64,000 bases of DNA from Distichodus sexfasciatus. Lineage: Eukaryota; Chordata; Actinopteri; Characiformes; Distichodontidae. The translations under genes were made by a program, and so were the position numbers. The notes beneath the pieces were generated by a model. The model searched no databases. It was not told the DNA's origin and saw only the letters and a list, made by a program, of their open reading frames with translations. How positions within the stretch are numbered: the first letter of the stretch is position 1; each line of letters begins with the position of its first letter. Below are positions 12,702 through 24,956 of this stretch, in pieces. Location of the stretch: assembly GCA_032718565.1 (NCBI GenBank), contig JAVGVS010000017.1, forward strand, positions 4,817,866 through 4,881,865. Reading direction: 5' to 3'.

Positions 12702-13069
12702 ATGGGGAAAAATTTCTACTTCAAAATCCAAGTCCCCGGCATCAAGGGGGAGAAGAAACTATTACTGCTGCAAATAGCGAAGCGGATTTCACAACAGTAC
12801 ACCTGTACTTAAGTTCAAAGAGAAACTTGAGGAGAAATTTCTGGACCTCAAAGGTAAGGGACCATAATAACAACAGTCTAAACCACAATATAAACGCGTT
12901 GGCTCGATTTTGTCTTTATCTTGTGCTCGTAAACATTTTAGGGCAGAAATACACAATTTTGTTCACCAGCGTGAAACTGGAAGACGGTCAGACGCTCTCC
13001 GATTACCAAATCCAGGACCGTTCCACAGTGCTCATAATTCTGTCCTTACCTGGAGGACTGGACTCATGA
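12702..13069 (+). CDS. Ubiquitin-like protein, ISG15-like style, frame-disrupted exon 1
   Basis: Two exons. Exon 1 (12702-12853) begins MGKNFYFKIQVPGIKGEKK. Exon 2 (12942-13069) encodes GQKYTILFTSVKLEDGQ, then LSDYQIQDRSTVLII and LSLPGGLDS. The LEDGQTLSDY stretch parallels ubiquitin's LEDGRTLSDY, and LPGG near the end corresponds to the conjugation-type Gly-Gly, followed by a 3-residue tail a protease would have to remove. In exon 1 the reading moves through three frames: GEKK, then ANSEADFTTV, then LKFKEKLEEKFLDLK. Each jump fits loss of one A from an A-run (near 12759 and 12813). The exon 1-2 junction is in phase for the last frame. An ISRE lies just upstream. It may be an interferon-induced modifier related to fish ubiquitin-like genes; true ISG15 normally has two ubiquitin folds and this has one. 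It could be a real gene with sequencing deletions or a recent pseudogene. Confidence 0.6.
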
Positions 13070-13904
13070 AGACAACGGAATGAGGGAAGAGCAGAGACCA
13101 GACAAATCTGCAGACTTCAAACTGTTGTGCAATGTTTCAGGAAGTTGAACATATGTTTAGCAAATATCCTTATCCCTTTTGTGTTGTTTTTCAAAATAAT
13201 GTGAACTAATTAAAGTTTGTTAATTTCTTGCCAGTAATTGCTTCTCCAAGCTGTTATTAGTCTGTAATACAGAGTATAAGGAAGCCTCAGATCTTCTACA
13301 TAGTTTGAAAACATACGGCATATACATGTACAAAATGAGGAAACTTGCACACTTATTTGTGTTTTCTTTTATTGCTTGATTGTATGACATGTATAGGATC
13401 ACGTAGTTCGGGAATGCAGTCACTTGATCAGGAGCTAAAGTCTTATAAAATTAGTTTTTTTACTGGAAATTTGGGGATCATTAAATAATTGATTATCACC
13501 CCCGCGTCTGAAAGTGCATGTCAGTTTTTTTCTTTTTGTTACATGTATAGCCTATTGTTAATTTCATGACTTTTGCCAATATGCGTTACACTACTTTTAT
13601 TAAGTATTTAAACTAAATTTTAGATGAAGTGTCCCTTTGTTCGAAAATATTTTGGATATCCTATAGTAAATTGACAATACTCCACCACCTTCCATACAAA
13701 CCCTATCGCTTATACTGTAGGTCTAAGGTAAAAGTGAAAGTAAGACGAGGCTATATATCTACTGGAAAGGGGGAACTTAAATTCGTGGTGTATGATTTCC
13801 GTGTTTTCTCTTACGTTTCAATGTCGTTAACATTAAAGCTATAGCGCAGACATCTATTCTCGCAAAACTAGTCACAACTTTGTGCGTTCCAACCGCATCG
13901 AGTC
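13070..13904. other. Intergenic / USP promoter region
   Basis: No gene seen. At 13730-13741 the bases AAAAGTGAAAGT contain the IRF half-site core AANNGAAA, about 165 bp before the USP start codon. It resembles the ISRE at 12650 but is one base off the full consensus. Confidence 0.4.
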
Positions 13905-16900
13905 ATGGGGTGTCGTTTTAGTCGAGAAACAGCGCTAAAGGACAAATCCCAGTCAAGGTAAGAATGTGTATTTTTATACATAATTTAACAATTTGTTTTA
14001 AATAGTATTTCGGTACTTTACTATACTATCATCGTTTCCAGGTCATAGTATGAACCACCAAATTAACAATTCTTATTCTATCCACTTACATTTCTGCAGA
14101 GTACCTCATGCCAAATGCCCATATGTGGTGGGAATTTTGCTAAATGCAGTACTCAACTAGTCCTTCCGTTAATACAAGGGCTCCTGAAATACTCATAATA
14201 TCTCTAAGAGAACGATTCAAGCCAAGAGAGCCGAGAGTCGGTTTATACCTGTCAGAGGTGTAAAGAGTACCTGAAAAACCATACTTGAGTAAAAAGCAGA
14301 TACTCATCAAAAAGGACCTATTACGTTACAAGTCACCAATTCCAATAAGACTTGAGTAAAAGTCTTAAAGTGTCCGATTTTAAAAGAACTTATGTATTTT
14401 ACTCATACTGAATGTAGGCTCAAAGAACACCAAGAAATGTGAAAAACAAGAAACGGGTTTATTTATGAGGTTTTATTTCCTAATATAGAAATGAAATTGA
14501 ACACCTCAATATTTCAAAATAGCAGAACAAAATAGATCAATAGACCGTTGTAAAGTCAGACATGATCTGTATAGATTCATTTGACTAAATTCACATTAAA
14601 TTACCATTAAATAGACTCTTACCTCAATGTGTTTCCTCAAATTTGACAATGAATTCTTAAAAGCACTTATTTTCGTGGTTCGTGGCAAACAAAGTAGACA
14701 CTGCATCCTGTAAGAGTCATTCTGAATACCGGCAAAAGAAAACATTTCTTTCAAATAGGGCCATGGATGGTCGTCAGTGCTGGCATTGCTTGATGTGCTG
14801 GCTTCGGCTTCATCAGTGGCTGCAGCCATGTCGCTAATTAATGTGAAACACCTGGCATTTGGCAAGCTGCTAATTCACGTTCACGTGGAGTAGCCTCATT
14901 TAGCACATATAGGTAAATAGCATCCAGTACCTTCAGCACCCTGCAGATGGCGATATCGCCTCTTCCGCCCAAGAAATTAGCCATGGCAGATAAAGATGCC
15001 GACTTGTCGCGCACCATCACAATGTAATGAGTAACGGTAAGTGTCCGTTCAGATGTAGTGGAGTAAAGAGTACATATATTCAATCAAAAATGTAGTTGAG
15101 TAGAGAGTAAAAGTTGCTTATATTTTTGATACTCAGTACATGTACAAAGTAGCCAAAAAATACTTAAGTACAGTAACGAAGTCCATTTACTCAAATACTT
15201 TACACCACTGATACCTGTTCAATATATATTTTTTTTTACATAACTAATCCATTATTTTTATTAATGTGTTATTCATTAGTAGTCCACCGGTATTTCACAA
15301 GTTGGAAAACAAAATGAAATTCAACACATACAACAAATCTCTGGCATAAAACCAAACAATGTTGTTTCACCAGGCCTGAGCATTCCAACACGTTTGAAGA
15401 GGAAAGTCAGGAGCAGGATTAAACGTCTAATTTAGCAGCTCTCCCAAATGGGTCACACAAAAACTCAACATTTACTATTACTGTGCAGTTTAACTTAAGG
15501 CAGATATGCTGAACAGCCATAACATTATGACCAAAGGCCTAATATTGTGTAGGTTAAACTTGTAGTCAAGACCGCCTAAACCAAGACCAAGACACTACCA
15601 AGACCAGAGGTATCGAGACCAAGACAAGACGAAGACTAAGAGCAAGACAGACCGAGTCAAGACCAAGACAAAGTCGAGGCGAGACCAAGACCGAGACCAA
15701 AAAAAAAAAAAGACTTAACTTTTGTGTGCTGTTAAAGACTGACATGACAGGTTCTGACTGGCCCCAAAGTCATCTGACAAAACAGCTAACACCTCCAACA
15801 ACTGTCTAAAGAATGGGAAATATGTAGCCTAACTGATTTCAATTATACTTAATTTGTAGATGAAATTGTAACATCAAATTGAAGATACACAATTATAAAC
15901 TTGAAATTGCATCATGTCCCATTGTAGTAGTACTAGCCACATTACACCGTATGATATCAACTTCGCTGAAATGGATTAGACCTGTTAAGTCAACACAACG
16001 TGATATGCAGATGTTATTTAAAAGTCAATGGTCACATTTATTTAGTCAAACAACAGCAGTTTAAGTAAAATACTGTAATCAAACAATATAAAGAGATGCG
16101 CACACGTCACATGAATCAAATGCAAACTACAAATACTACATACCAAAACTGTACATCAAATTGTGCATTAATAAGAATAAGGACAAGTGCTTAAAAGATT
16201 CTGACATCTTGCCGATAGCCACTGATAGAGCTAGCTGCCTGTACTTAGCATGTAGTTACACTCTTCACCAGAAATGTTGTCTGCAGAGAAGCTTGCAAAA
16301 AAAAAAAATCTGTTCCTAAATAGTGTATACCGCGCGTGTGAGAAGAACACGTGATAACAATAATACAGTAATACAATACAATACAAATACTATAATACAT
16401 ATGCATGATCTGGTCATCTGAGGTTGGAAAAGTAGGTAAAAGAGTTTGAAGATGGGTAGATGGCTACTGGCTAGCTTACCTTTCAGGGTGTTTATGCTCC
16501 AGGTGCCTGGTGAAGGTTCCCTGTCCCTGTAGTCCCTGTTCTGTCGATTTATGCTGCCTTGTCGAAAAATGCTACCGTAGCACAAATCGATAGCAGAGGC
16601 TGTTGATTTACGCTACCGCATCGAAAAATGCTACCTTATGGTTTCCTTTTTAAATGGTGTATTTCCCATAACAGTATATGTTTCACAGAAATATAATATT
16701 TGTGTAATTCTTTTAATTAAAAAGAAAAATATGTGGAGCATATATGTTGAACCTGTGCTGCAAAAAAACTCTTTGTGTTCTATGAACGCAAACTTTATCA
16801 CTGAAGAATTCGCTGACATTATTTCTGTAACTTACTGACTAGCCTACTACTGCTGACATTACTGTAACCGACTGACTAGGCTTACTGCTCACTGTGATGC

Positions 16901-19900
16901 TGGATCTAATGTTTAACTAGCGCTACACTTGCGTATTTTGATTGGATGAGCGTCAATGTCTGAATCACAACAAAATACATGTATGTCATTGATTGGTTGC
17001 ATTTGAAGCGTGCGAAAGGCGAAATAATAATAATGTTGCATTATCAAACGTTACGTTGTGTGTCATGGATACTGTTGGCTCCAAATCTCCCGACCACTAT
17101 GTCGATCTGAGACAGCGAGACCAAGACAGCGAGACCAAGACAAGACCGAGGGATTCGAGACCAAGACAAGACCAAGACAATAGACCGTCGAGACTGTGAC
17201 AAGACCAAGACCACGTAAAAGTGGTCTCGAGACCAAGACCGGTCTCGAGACATCCAACTCTAGTGTAGGTCTGCGGTCACGCGGCCCCTAACATAACAAA
17301 CTGAATGCATTGTATCTTCTGACACCTCAGAACTATCATTAACGTTTGTCAGTAATTTGAGCTACAGTATTTCTTCTATTGGATCTCCACGTGAGCCTTA
17401 GCTACCCATGACCCTGTTGTTGGTTCACCAGTTTTCCTAACCCTAACCTTAACCCTTTTAAACAATCCAGATAACAAAAGTAATATTAAGGTATTATATG
17501 ATGCATGATAACCTGTTACGGCAATATCAGGTTATGAAATTATCAGTGTTGTTTTTAACCATCAATTTGTGGTTTAGAACTCACTTTTAATTTTATGATT
17601 AAAAACATATACAAACATATACGGATGACGAAATTGCCGAAGTTCCCCTTTAAGGTTTGTTTTTACCTTCATTTAGACAGGACAGAAAACACTACAATGG
17701 CTTGCGAAATCAGGGTGCAACTTGCTACCTGAGCTCAGTCGTGCAGTGTCTCTTCATGACTAAGGAATTCAGAAAAGCAGTGGAGAGGTATGTTTTTTGT
17801 AATTATCTTTATTTTGCTTTCGCATGTCTGAGATTTGATTAAATGTAAATTTTCACATATATATGTACACATAATTCAGCCAGAAATCTGATGGTCTGCT
17901 GCTACAACTTAAAGAGGCCTTTGAGACACTAAAGGTGACTGATGGCAGTACTAATGGCATCACTCAAAGTTTGGATATTAGCAATGGTGAGTTATTGTCA
18001 GTGGTTTGGCCACAAATGTTTTTGTCTGTGTGTTAATGTTCTCTTGTTTTTAGTTTGTGAACAGCAAGATGCAGTAGAGTACTATCAGAAAATCCTTAAA
18101 GGAGTTGGGCCCCAACTATCAAAAGTAGGTTTATTCCATTTAACATTTCATTTTAAATGTCCTGTACCTGTTTACATCAGTTACTGTAATTTCAGAAGTA
18201 TTTTTAAACCCCACTGACACGACTACACTTTGAATTTCAACAAACTAATTTTGTTTTTCAGGTCTTTGAGGGGAAAATGAGTAACAAAAGTAAATGTCTG
18301 AAGAAAAACCATTTGTACCAACAAAGCCACTCTTTCATCACAATTCCTTTAGCCATCAATTCTGAGCACAATGAAGTGTGCAGTGTGGTAAAAATATTGA
18401 AAAATTTTGTTGTGCCAATAAATATTAATTTTGTATATTTTCAGTAAGGATTTCTATTATCTCATTTTACATTATATGTTATTCCATATTTTTAGAAGGA
18501 AGAGTGGGATACATTTTTCAAACATACAGTTTTAGATGAAGACAACTGGCTATATTGTGACTTATGTGATGACAAAGCAGAAACAGAGACTGTGAGTTTC
18601 ATATAAGAGAATCTCTGGATACAAATAAATGCAACAGCATTGCAAAGACAGATTAGCACAAGATCAAATCATTATCACTTTTCACTGTGATTCGTTTTGA
18701 AATCAGTACATCGTACTATTGTATGTTTTTGTACCTTCCCCCACTAATCCTTATTTTACAGTTTTTCATATTGTCTATTTCTGTTTCATTTCAAGTGGAA
18801 CGAAATAGAAGAGTTTCCTACTGTCTTAAGTATCCACCTGAAAAGGTTTGACTTTGACTACATGAAAATGTCATATGTAAAGAATGACTGCCGCATGGAT
18901 ATTCCCCTGAATTTACAGTTCAAGGAGGTATGCTGGTTGTTTTTCAATAGACTGCCAACATGACTGAATCAATAACCAATGGTTCCAGATTGTGAGCCTG
19001 ATCATATTTTTATTCTCAGGACTGTAACTATGACCTATATGCAGTTATTAACCATAAAGGTAGTCAAAGTGGAGGGCACTACAATGCCTTAATCAAATCA
19101 TTTGAGGATGATGAGTGGTACTGCTTTGATGACATATCTGTCACAAAGGTAGCTATACTTATTTTGTTTTATTGGCTTTCTGCTATTTAAAATAAATATA
19201 TTTTAAAATGGTTTAAACCCTTTCCCAACAGGCCTCACAGAATTCTCTTAACCAGTAAGTATCATATTTTAGTGTACATATAGTAAGTACCTTGCTTTCA
19301 CAACTAATGAAGGACTTTCAGTCTAGTAGTGGTGTCTGAACAGAACTCCACTTCACACTGTTTTAATGTCATCTTATGATATTAGATATTAGACTATTCT
19401 TTAAAAAGTTTACACTTGCATGGAAGTTGAATATTCAGTGTTTCATTTGTACAAGTGCAGAATAGAAAACTGCCAATTAATTAAGAGATGAGATAAATAC
19501 AGGTGCATTGGAATATGTTAACCATAACCTTAAACAGCACAAAGGTAGAGTAGGGTTTGACCACAATGCATGTGCTCCTGTTGATGTTGGTGGTGAAGGT
19601 TAAAACATCTTTATCATTTGTACATGAAAAGTGCTTTTAAAGAGCTGAGCTGCTTGATGAATATGTAAAAATTTATACTATTTATACTTTTAGCTCAAGA
19701 CTGGCGTACTTGTTGCTGTACAGAAAAGGTAAGTGAGGTGTTGTTTCTCATCAATAAAACAACTGAATGCCAAACACATGTTTTGGCATTCTTCATACAT
19801 GGCCAAGGTAATCAGAGATAACTGTGATCTCATGCATTTGGATATAATACAGGAATTTGGCATAGTATTGAGACCATTTGGAAAAATCTTCTTTTAATTG

Positions 19901-19998
19901 CACTGTTTGCAATTGGTTGCATAAATGGCAAGATTGATGAGCTTTCAGACAACTCAGTCCTTTACACACCGAAGAAGTTTACTTCAAAGCAGGTTTGA
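13905..19998 (+). CDS. USP-family ubiquitin hydrolase with N-terminal acylation motif
   Basis: A cysteine protease (peptidase C19) expected to remove ubiquitin or a ubiquitin-like modifier. Eleven exons stay in phase: 13905-13957, 17677-17787, 17880-17986, 18054-18124, 18262-18387, 18496-18591, 18796-18927, 19020-19148, 19232-19254, 19694-19728, 19853-19998, giving 342 residues. Catalytic residues are intact: Cys34 in NQGATCYLS, His252 in QSGGHYN, and Asp269 in WYCFDD. The QQDAVEY box and LSIHLKRFDFDY follow the USP fold, and LYCDLC suggests half of the zinc ribbon. The start MGCRFSRE fits the N-myristoylation rule (Gly2, Ser6) with Cys3 available for palmitoylation. The last exon adds a hydrophobic stretch (NLLLIALFAIGCI, about 306-318). 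Length is close to a bare catalytic domain. It resembles the USP47-like genes multiplied in fish; the exact name is uncertain. Intron 1 (3.7 kb) holds two transposons. Confidence 0.85.
14253..15210 (-). mobile_element. hAT-family DNA transposon remnant with 8-bp TSD
   Basis: The ends CAGAGGTGTAAAG and (reverse complement) CAGTGGTGTAAAG are inverted repeats. Each side is flanked by ATACCTGT (14245-14252 and 15211-15218), an 8-bp target-site duplication typical of hAT elements. A minus-strand frame at 14596-14865 encodes HPWPYLKEMF ... MQCLLC ... SNLRKHIE, a BED-type zinc finger as found at the start of hAT transposases. No catalytic domain remains. The element is 958 bp and lies in intron 1 of the USP gene. 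Confidence 0.88.
15555..17262. mobile_element. Non-autonomous DNA transposon with GAGACCAAGAC-rich ends
   Basis: Flanked by GTGTAGGT on both sides (15547-15554 and 17263-17270). The ends TAAACTTGTAGTC and (reverse complement) TAGAGTTGGATGTC form imperfect inverted repeats. Both subterminal regions (15570-15710 and 17105-17250) are arrays of GACCAAGAC / GAGACCAAGAC units. The interior contains short tandem duplications at about 16545-16640 and 16815-16890. No transposase frame was recognised. The 8-bp duplication suggests hAT mobilisation. Confidence 0.75.
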
Positions 19999-21724
19999 AG
20001 TTAAGGACAGGTTTGAAGAAATCCAGGATTGTGTCAAATATTCAACAGGCAAATCAAGCTTTTAAATACACATATGTAGAACACCTCTTGGCAATATTTA
20101 AGCTACATAATATAATTCTGGTTTCAACTTAGTCACACATTTTACCCAACCCCAAAACCTCAGCAAGAATTTAACCTTAACACTTGATTTTCTCTTCATA
20201 GCAGCAGCAAGCCGAAAGGTCCCTAGCTGGTGCAAAGTCTGGTTACACAAAGTCCCTGGCTGGTGCAAAGTCATATCAATGTGCATTGGAATTGGCGTGA
20301 TGTGTCTGATCACTCTGAGACTTTTTAAAGGAACCTCTGTCTAAAGTTGTTTTTCCACCAGTCATTTTGTAAATTTTAGGCTGTTGGTGAATGAGAGAGA
20401 GGTGCAATAGTTCAGACTAAGAAACACATGCCTATATGTGTTATAGTATGCAAAGTAAATTGAGAAATTGTGTGCTTAAATGTGGTTTACAAATATTGTT
20501 GATCAGTAAATCATGATTAGGCCAATGAATGTATTAAATGTTGCAATACATTATGGAAAATATCCATGTAAAGATCAGGTAAACTTTTCTTAAAGAGAAT
20601 TAAAGTCTTAATTAAAGAATCTGCACATTATTGTCACAATATGTTTTGTGCTATATGACAAAAATATTAATGTTCATTCAAGTTGACAGAAGCAATCTAA
20701 AAAGGGTGTACCCAACATCCTAAGATACATTTAGGAGATGTTTTGTTTTTTGAAATGAAATGCAGTAATGATATTATGATTAAAATGAAAGATAACAGGG
20801 AAAGAGATATGAGGGTGTCTGATAAAGGAAAAACTGGTATCACTTGAGTGCTGACTTGTACTCGCAGCCTTTTAGACTGATGGCACATTGAATAAACACC
20901 CATCTTTTTTAAGCTAGTCAAAGTGTCCATATCAAATTGTGCCACAGAATTAAATCTGACTTAATTCACATTAATGATAAAAGATTAACTCATGCTAAAA
21001 GATGAATGTAAATTTACTTGAGCATGATCAAAGTTCTATAAAAATGACTGCTGGGAAAACTTTCTTCACCAATTAAAACAAGGTGAAAAAAGGTGAAATG
21101 AGCAATAAAATCAAATAACCAGGTTTAATGTGCATATCAGGTCATAATCCTTGGGGAATCCTTCAGAAAGACTTGCATGTGTAATGATCAGTGGAGCTGC
21201 ATTTTTACCCTCTTCATTCTCACCTGGACTGTATAAGGATAAAGCCTCCCTGAAAAACACTGGCCAGTAAACAGACCTTCTTTAGCTGTTTCAAAAATCG
21301 AATTAGTATTTGGTTTTGGCTCGTATCATCAAAAGTGATTTGGATATCAAAAATCAGGGAAGACAACCCCCAAGGCAAGATATGTCGGCTATAGCATCAC
21401 CTAATAAAATACTATCCAAATGAATACATTGATTTTTTGTTCATTATTAAAACTTTTAAGGATTTTGTTTTACGTGTAGTTTGATACTGGTAGATTGAGC
21501 TATATTGGGTATCGTTAATTGCTTCCTCTGAATATGTAACGTAGATGGTCAGTGTAAACTCCAATATAAATGTGAAATATTATGATAAATATAGAGATTG
21601 ATCAAAATAGAAAAATATTGTGGTAATAGTTTTGACCTTATTGCCCACCACTAGTACAGAGGGTCAAATCCACACCATAGTTTCCTAGGATGGAAATACA
21701 AATGCCATTAGGAATATTCAGGTT
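19999..21724. other. Intergenic, no gene seen
   Basis: AT-rich. A short direct duplication of the phrase ctggtgcaaagtc occurs at about 20218-20272. Otherwise nothing was recognised. Confidence 0.5.
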
Positions 21725-22286
21725 TTATTCTACGCTTAATCTTACTTTAATTCCCTGCTCCATAGGAACGGTGCTATGAGACAGTCAGTTTCAGTGCAGA
21801 AATGACATACTGTCATGTCTGGTCATCTCTGCAGAACAGTTCCAGATGTCTTTTATGCTTCTTGCATACATAATCTTCTATGTTCTCCAAAGAGTTAATT
21901 AGCTTGTGTTTCTTGAGTTTTTCAGCTGTTTTATGGGGTTCTGGGTGAGTCTCACAGAAAGACGTTTCACAGTGCAAGCAGGATTTCAGGGCTTTTCGCT
22001 TCTTTTTAGGGCAACTGTCACAAGTCACCACATCTTTTTGCATCGTCTTCATTTTGATGAGTTCTGCAATCTCTTTCACTGTTGTATTGATCTTAAATTC
22101 TTATTTTGGATCAAGATGTTCCCCACACAGTGGACACCTGGATTGAGAACCTTTCTCTCTATGCTTTTTGATGCAAACCATGCAAAAGTTATATCCACAT
22201 GGAGTGGTGGCAGGGTCATTGAACACATCTAGACAGATAGAGCACCTTAACTGTTCTTCAGATAGAGTACTGGAGGATTATGCCAT
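21725..22286 (-). pseudogene. TRIM RING / B-box exon relic
   Basis: Reads from 22286 leftwards: a start, then a RING finger (EEQLRCSICLDVFND, TPCGYNFCMVCI, CPLCGEHLD), then B-box sequence (CDSCPKKKRKALKSCLHCE, FCETHPEPH, LELFCRDDQT) and a B-box tail near 21735-21780. This layout is the first exon of fish TRIM (finTRIM-like) genes. There is a TAA at codon 3 and another after the RING (DPK, stop, EFKINTT), the usual CGH histidine is Tyr, and at least two frameshifts follow the B-box. No coiled coil or B30.2 exon was found nearby. It is a dead fragment. Confidence 0.8.
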
Positions 22287-23929
22287 ATCTTCAATCCTGA
22301 AATCACACATGAGACATGAAGAACATTTAAAAAGTGTCTGGAGTAAATTTCACATTATATGTACCTGCACATTGATGCTGTTGGAAATTTAATGTAATTT
22401 CCTATGCTCCATGCAAATATATTGAAGAACTGGAGAACTTCCCTATAAGTAATACACGTTTTACACAATTCATTTGTATTTCAATGCATACCTTAATTCC
22501 AACTAAAAATAAATAATAACTGTCTTAATAGTACTTAAGAATAATTGCAGCACTTTAAACTAGTATAATAATGTATTTCACCTTAAAACCAAGTAGATGT
22601 AACAGAGGAAGAATGAACATTTCAAACATTCCTTGTGTTTGTTATCAAAGGTCAAAGATAAGCAAATAAGTTACTGGTAGACATAACAATCAAGTCTTTT
22701 TACAATGCCACAAATGCAGTTTTGGCAACAGCAATATATAAGCAATTGTTTGGCTTATCGGCCTACAGCTCTAAAATGACGAGATGCAGGTGGATGAGGA
22801 GTTCGATCATCTTCATTACAAATGGAATAATGACCAAATCATAATTAAGTCAATTAACATTTGAAATGTATGTATTTGAAATACTTTCACTATTATGTCT
22901 TTTGATTTCAAGGAAAGTGTGTCCTTTCAAAGAACTGCCTCGATACAAAGGGTGGTTGACACACCCATCGGTTTGAAGTGTTCGTATGAAATCATACCAG
23001 CACACTGACTCACAGAAACCATTTTGTGAACAAACAAATCAAAAGAATATTCTGAAAATCTCATGAATTACTTTAATTATTTTATGTCATCAAGGCATAT
23101 GTTCAAAAGTGTATGGATGGGTACATGAACTGCATGTAAGCAAAATATCAGTTTGTATCAACTGTAAGCAAGGTTATTTAACACAACATTTAACATTCAT
23201 GTCCAACACCATTATTAAGAAGTGGCCTAAATGTATCAAGTTTTTAATATTAGTTACCCATAGCATGCCACCTCATTATATTAAAAAACTGGACCCAGGT
23301 TCAACTGCTTCTTTATTACATATCTGTAGTTTCACTTATAATTTTTTATGAGTAAATAATTAACATGTTACATCACAACTCTTGAAGTCCACAACAGACA
23401 AGGCAAATCTTAATAACCAAATCTCTATCATACTGTTTTGTGAAAAAATATCTAATTTCCAATATTATGTTGTCATTATTTAGAAAACTAGAATTCACTA
23501 AGGAAACTTGGTTTCTCCTCTCTGTCTGTCTCTCTCTCACACACACACACAAATTCACACTTTTCTATGCACACAGAGGTTTGTACTTAATGTTTCTGGG
23601 TAAATTGTATTGATCCAAATAGGCAGAATGTCATCCTCAACTTCACCTCCCTCAGGTATCACATCTGGCTTTAAGAATGTCATAAATATTTCACACCCAT
23701 TAACTCTTGTAGTTCAACCAACATTTCATTCTTAATGCTTTCCATTTGTTGAAAACAACAAAAACCAACTTAAACCATCAATCTACCAATATATCTTAAA
23801 TCTCTCTTGCTGTTTTACTTCTATTTCAAAGTTTATATTTCATTTCTAGTTTAAAGCATATATTTTATATTCTATTAATATATTGCCTATTCTTATCTTA
23901 TTCTTAGCCTTATTTGTTCTTTGTTCCTC

Positions 23930-24025
23930 TTTCTTTGTACTGTTAAAACTGGAGCCATGTCTCATCTGTATACTTGTACAGTATATAGCAGACATGGCAA
24001 AGTTTTCTTTGACTTTGACCTTGTT
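23930..24025 (+). repeat. Dispersed repeat, copy 1 (AACTGGAGCCATG family)
   Basis: Shares aactggagcc, tgtacagtatatagcaga and a tail of ctttgactttgac with copies at 28965-29050 (plus), 30285-30425 (minus) and 58555-58700 (minus). The TTTGAC-rich tail looks like a retroposon 3' end. The family is not named here. Confidence 0.7.
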
Positions 24026-24519
24026 AGTTGTGTTTTATCTATGTTCGAGTGTAGCAGAATGTCCTGAACAAAGAAGACAATGTAAACAAAAGTTATTTTA
24101 CTCTTGTTTCAGTTTCATGTCCCTTTAAGGAAGGCACACAAGGTGTCAGGTTAGAGTCAAAGTAGTTGGTCATAATTTTTGTTCCTCAGACACATTCATT
24201 GTACCACAAACCAATGTGTTGTGCATTCTCACTCTAACTTTGTAACAGAAAGTAGAACTGATTGCACTTATATCATTTAGTTTAATTCATTTTATGTTTT
24301 ATGTTTAATGAAAGAAGGCTAGAAATACAAGACAAGGTGAAATAATAAAAAAAATCAAGGTGAAATAATAAAATGTAGTGTCATCTCAAAGAGTGGATGT
24401 GAGGAAATACAGCTACACAACTTGCAATTTAAAAGAGGTAATCCATCAGTAAAGAAGTTTAAGCATAGACAATTTATGAATGGGAATTGGTTTGGTGGGG
24501 TCAGTTGGGCCAGTAAGAA

Positions 24520-24610
24520 CACTAAGCTGAAAAAACTGGTACCATCCTTCAGATGAGACGTGGAACCGAGGTCTTGACTCTCTAAAGTCTGATCTTCCTG
24601 GTAATGTGGG
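24520..24610. repeat. Dispersed repeat fragment
   Basis: The phrase gatgagacgtggaaccgagg followed by tcttgactctct matches the style of a retroposon-derived repeat that recurs in fish genomes. It is seen once in this window, so the call rests on memory of the family. Confidence 0.45.
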
Positions 24611-24956
24611 GGGTGGACGGCAATAAGGTCAGTGTGACAAGTAGAACTGAGTATAAGAAAATATCAAGCATGTTTTCACATTTGAGCCGGACATTTATTG
24701 TACACTTTGGAATGGAATAATATGTGTACTTATTCTGAATTGACTAGTGACTTTTTAATTTACTTTGTGTGAAAGTGCAGGAAACTGCAGCTCTTGATAC
24801 AGTCTGGAATTTAACTCTTCTGAAGGCAAAATAGGATGCATCTTATTCTTCTTCACGACAAGACAATGTGTTCTGTTGATTGTGTTTTTTAATTACATCT
24901 GTTACCTCAGTTCTTCCTCAACATAAGTGCAATTCATGCTGTACATTCATTGTTAG

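Larger units (their letters stand above)
22287..24956. other. Intergenic with repeat fragments
   Basis: No gene recognised. It contains a CT/CA-rich simple repeat at about 23515-23550 and the two dispersed repeat fragments listed separately. Confidence 0.5.

Noticed and set aside
23883..24128. 81-codon hydrophobic frame
   Set aside because: It overlaps the dispersed repeat at 23930-24025 and is low-complexity. Not a gene.
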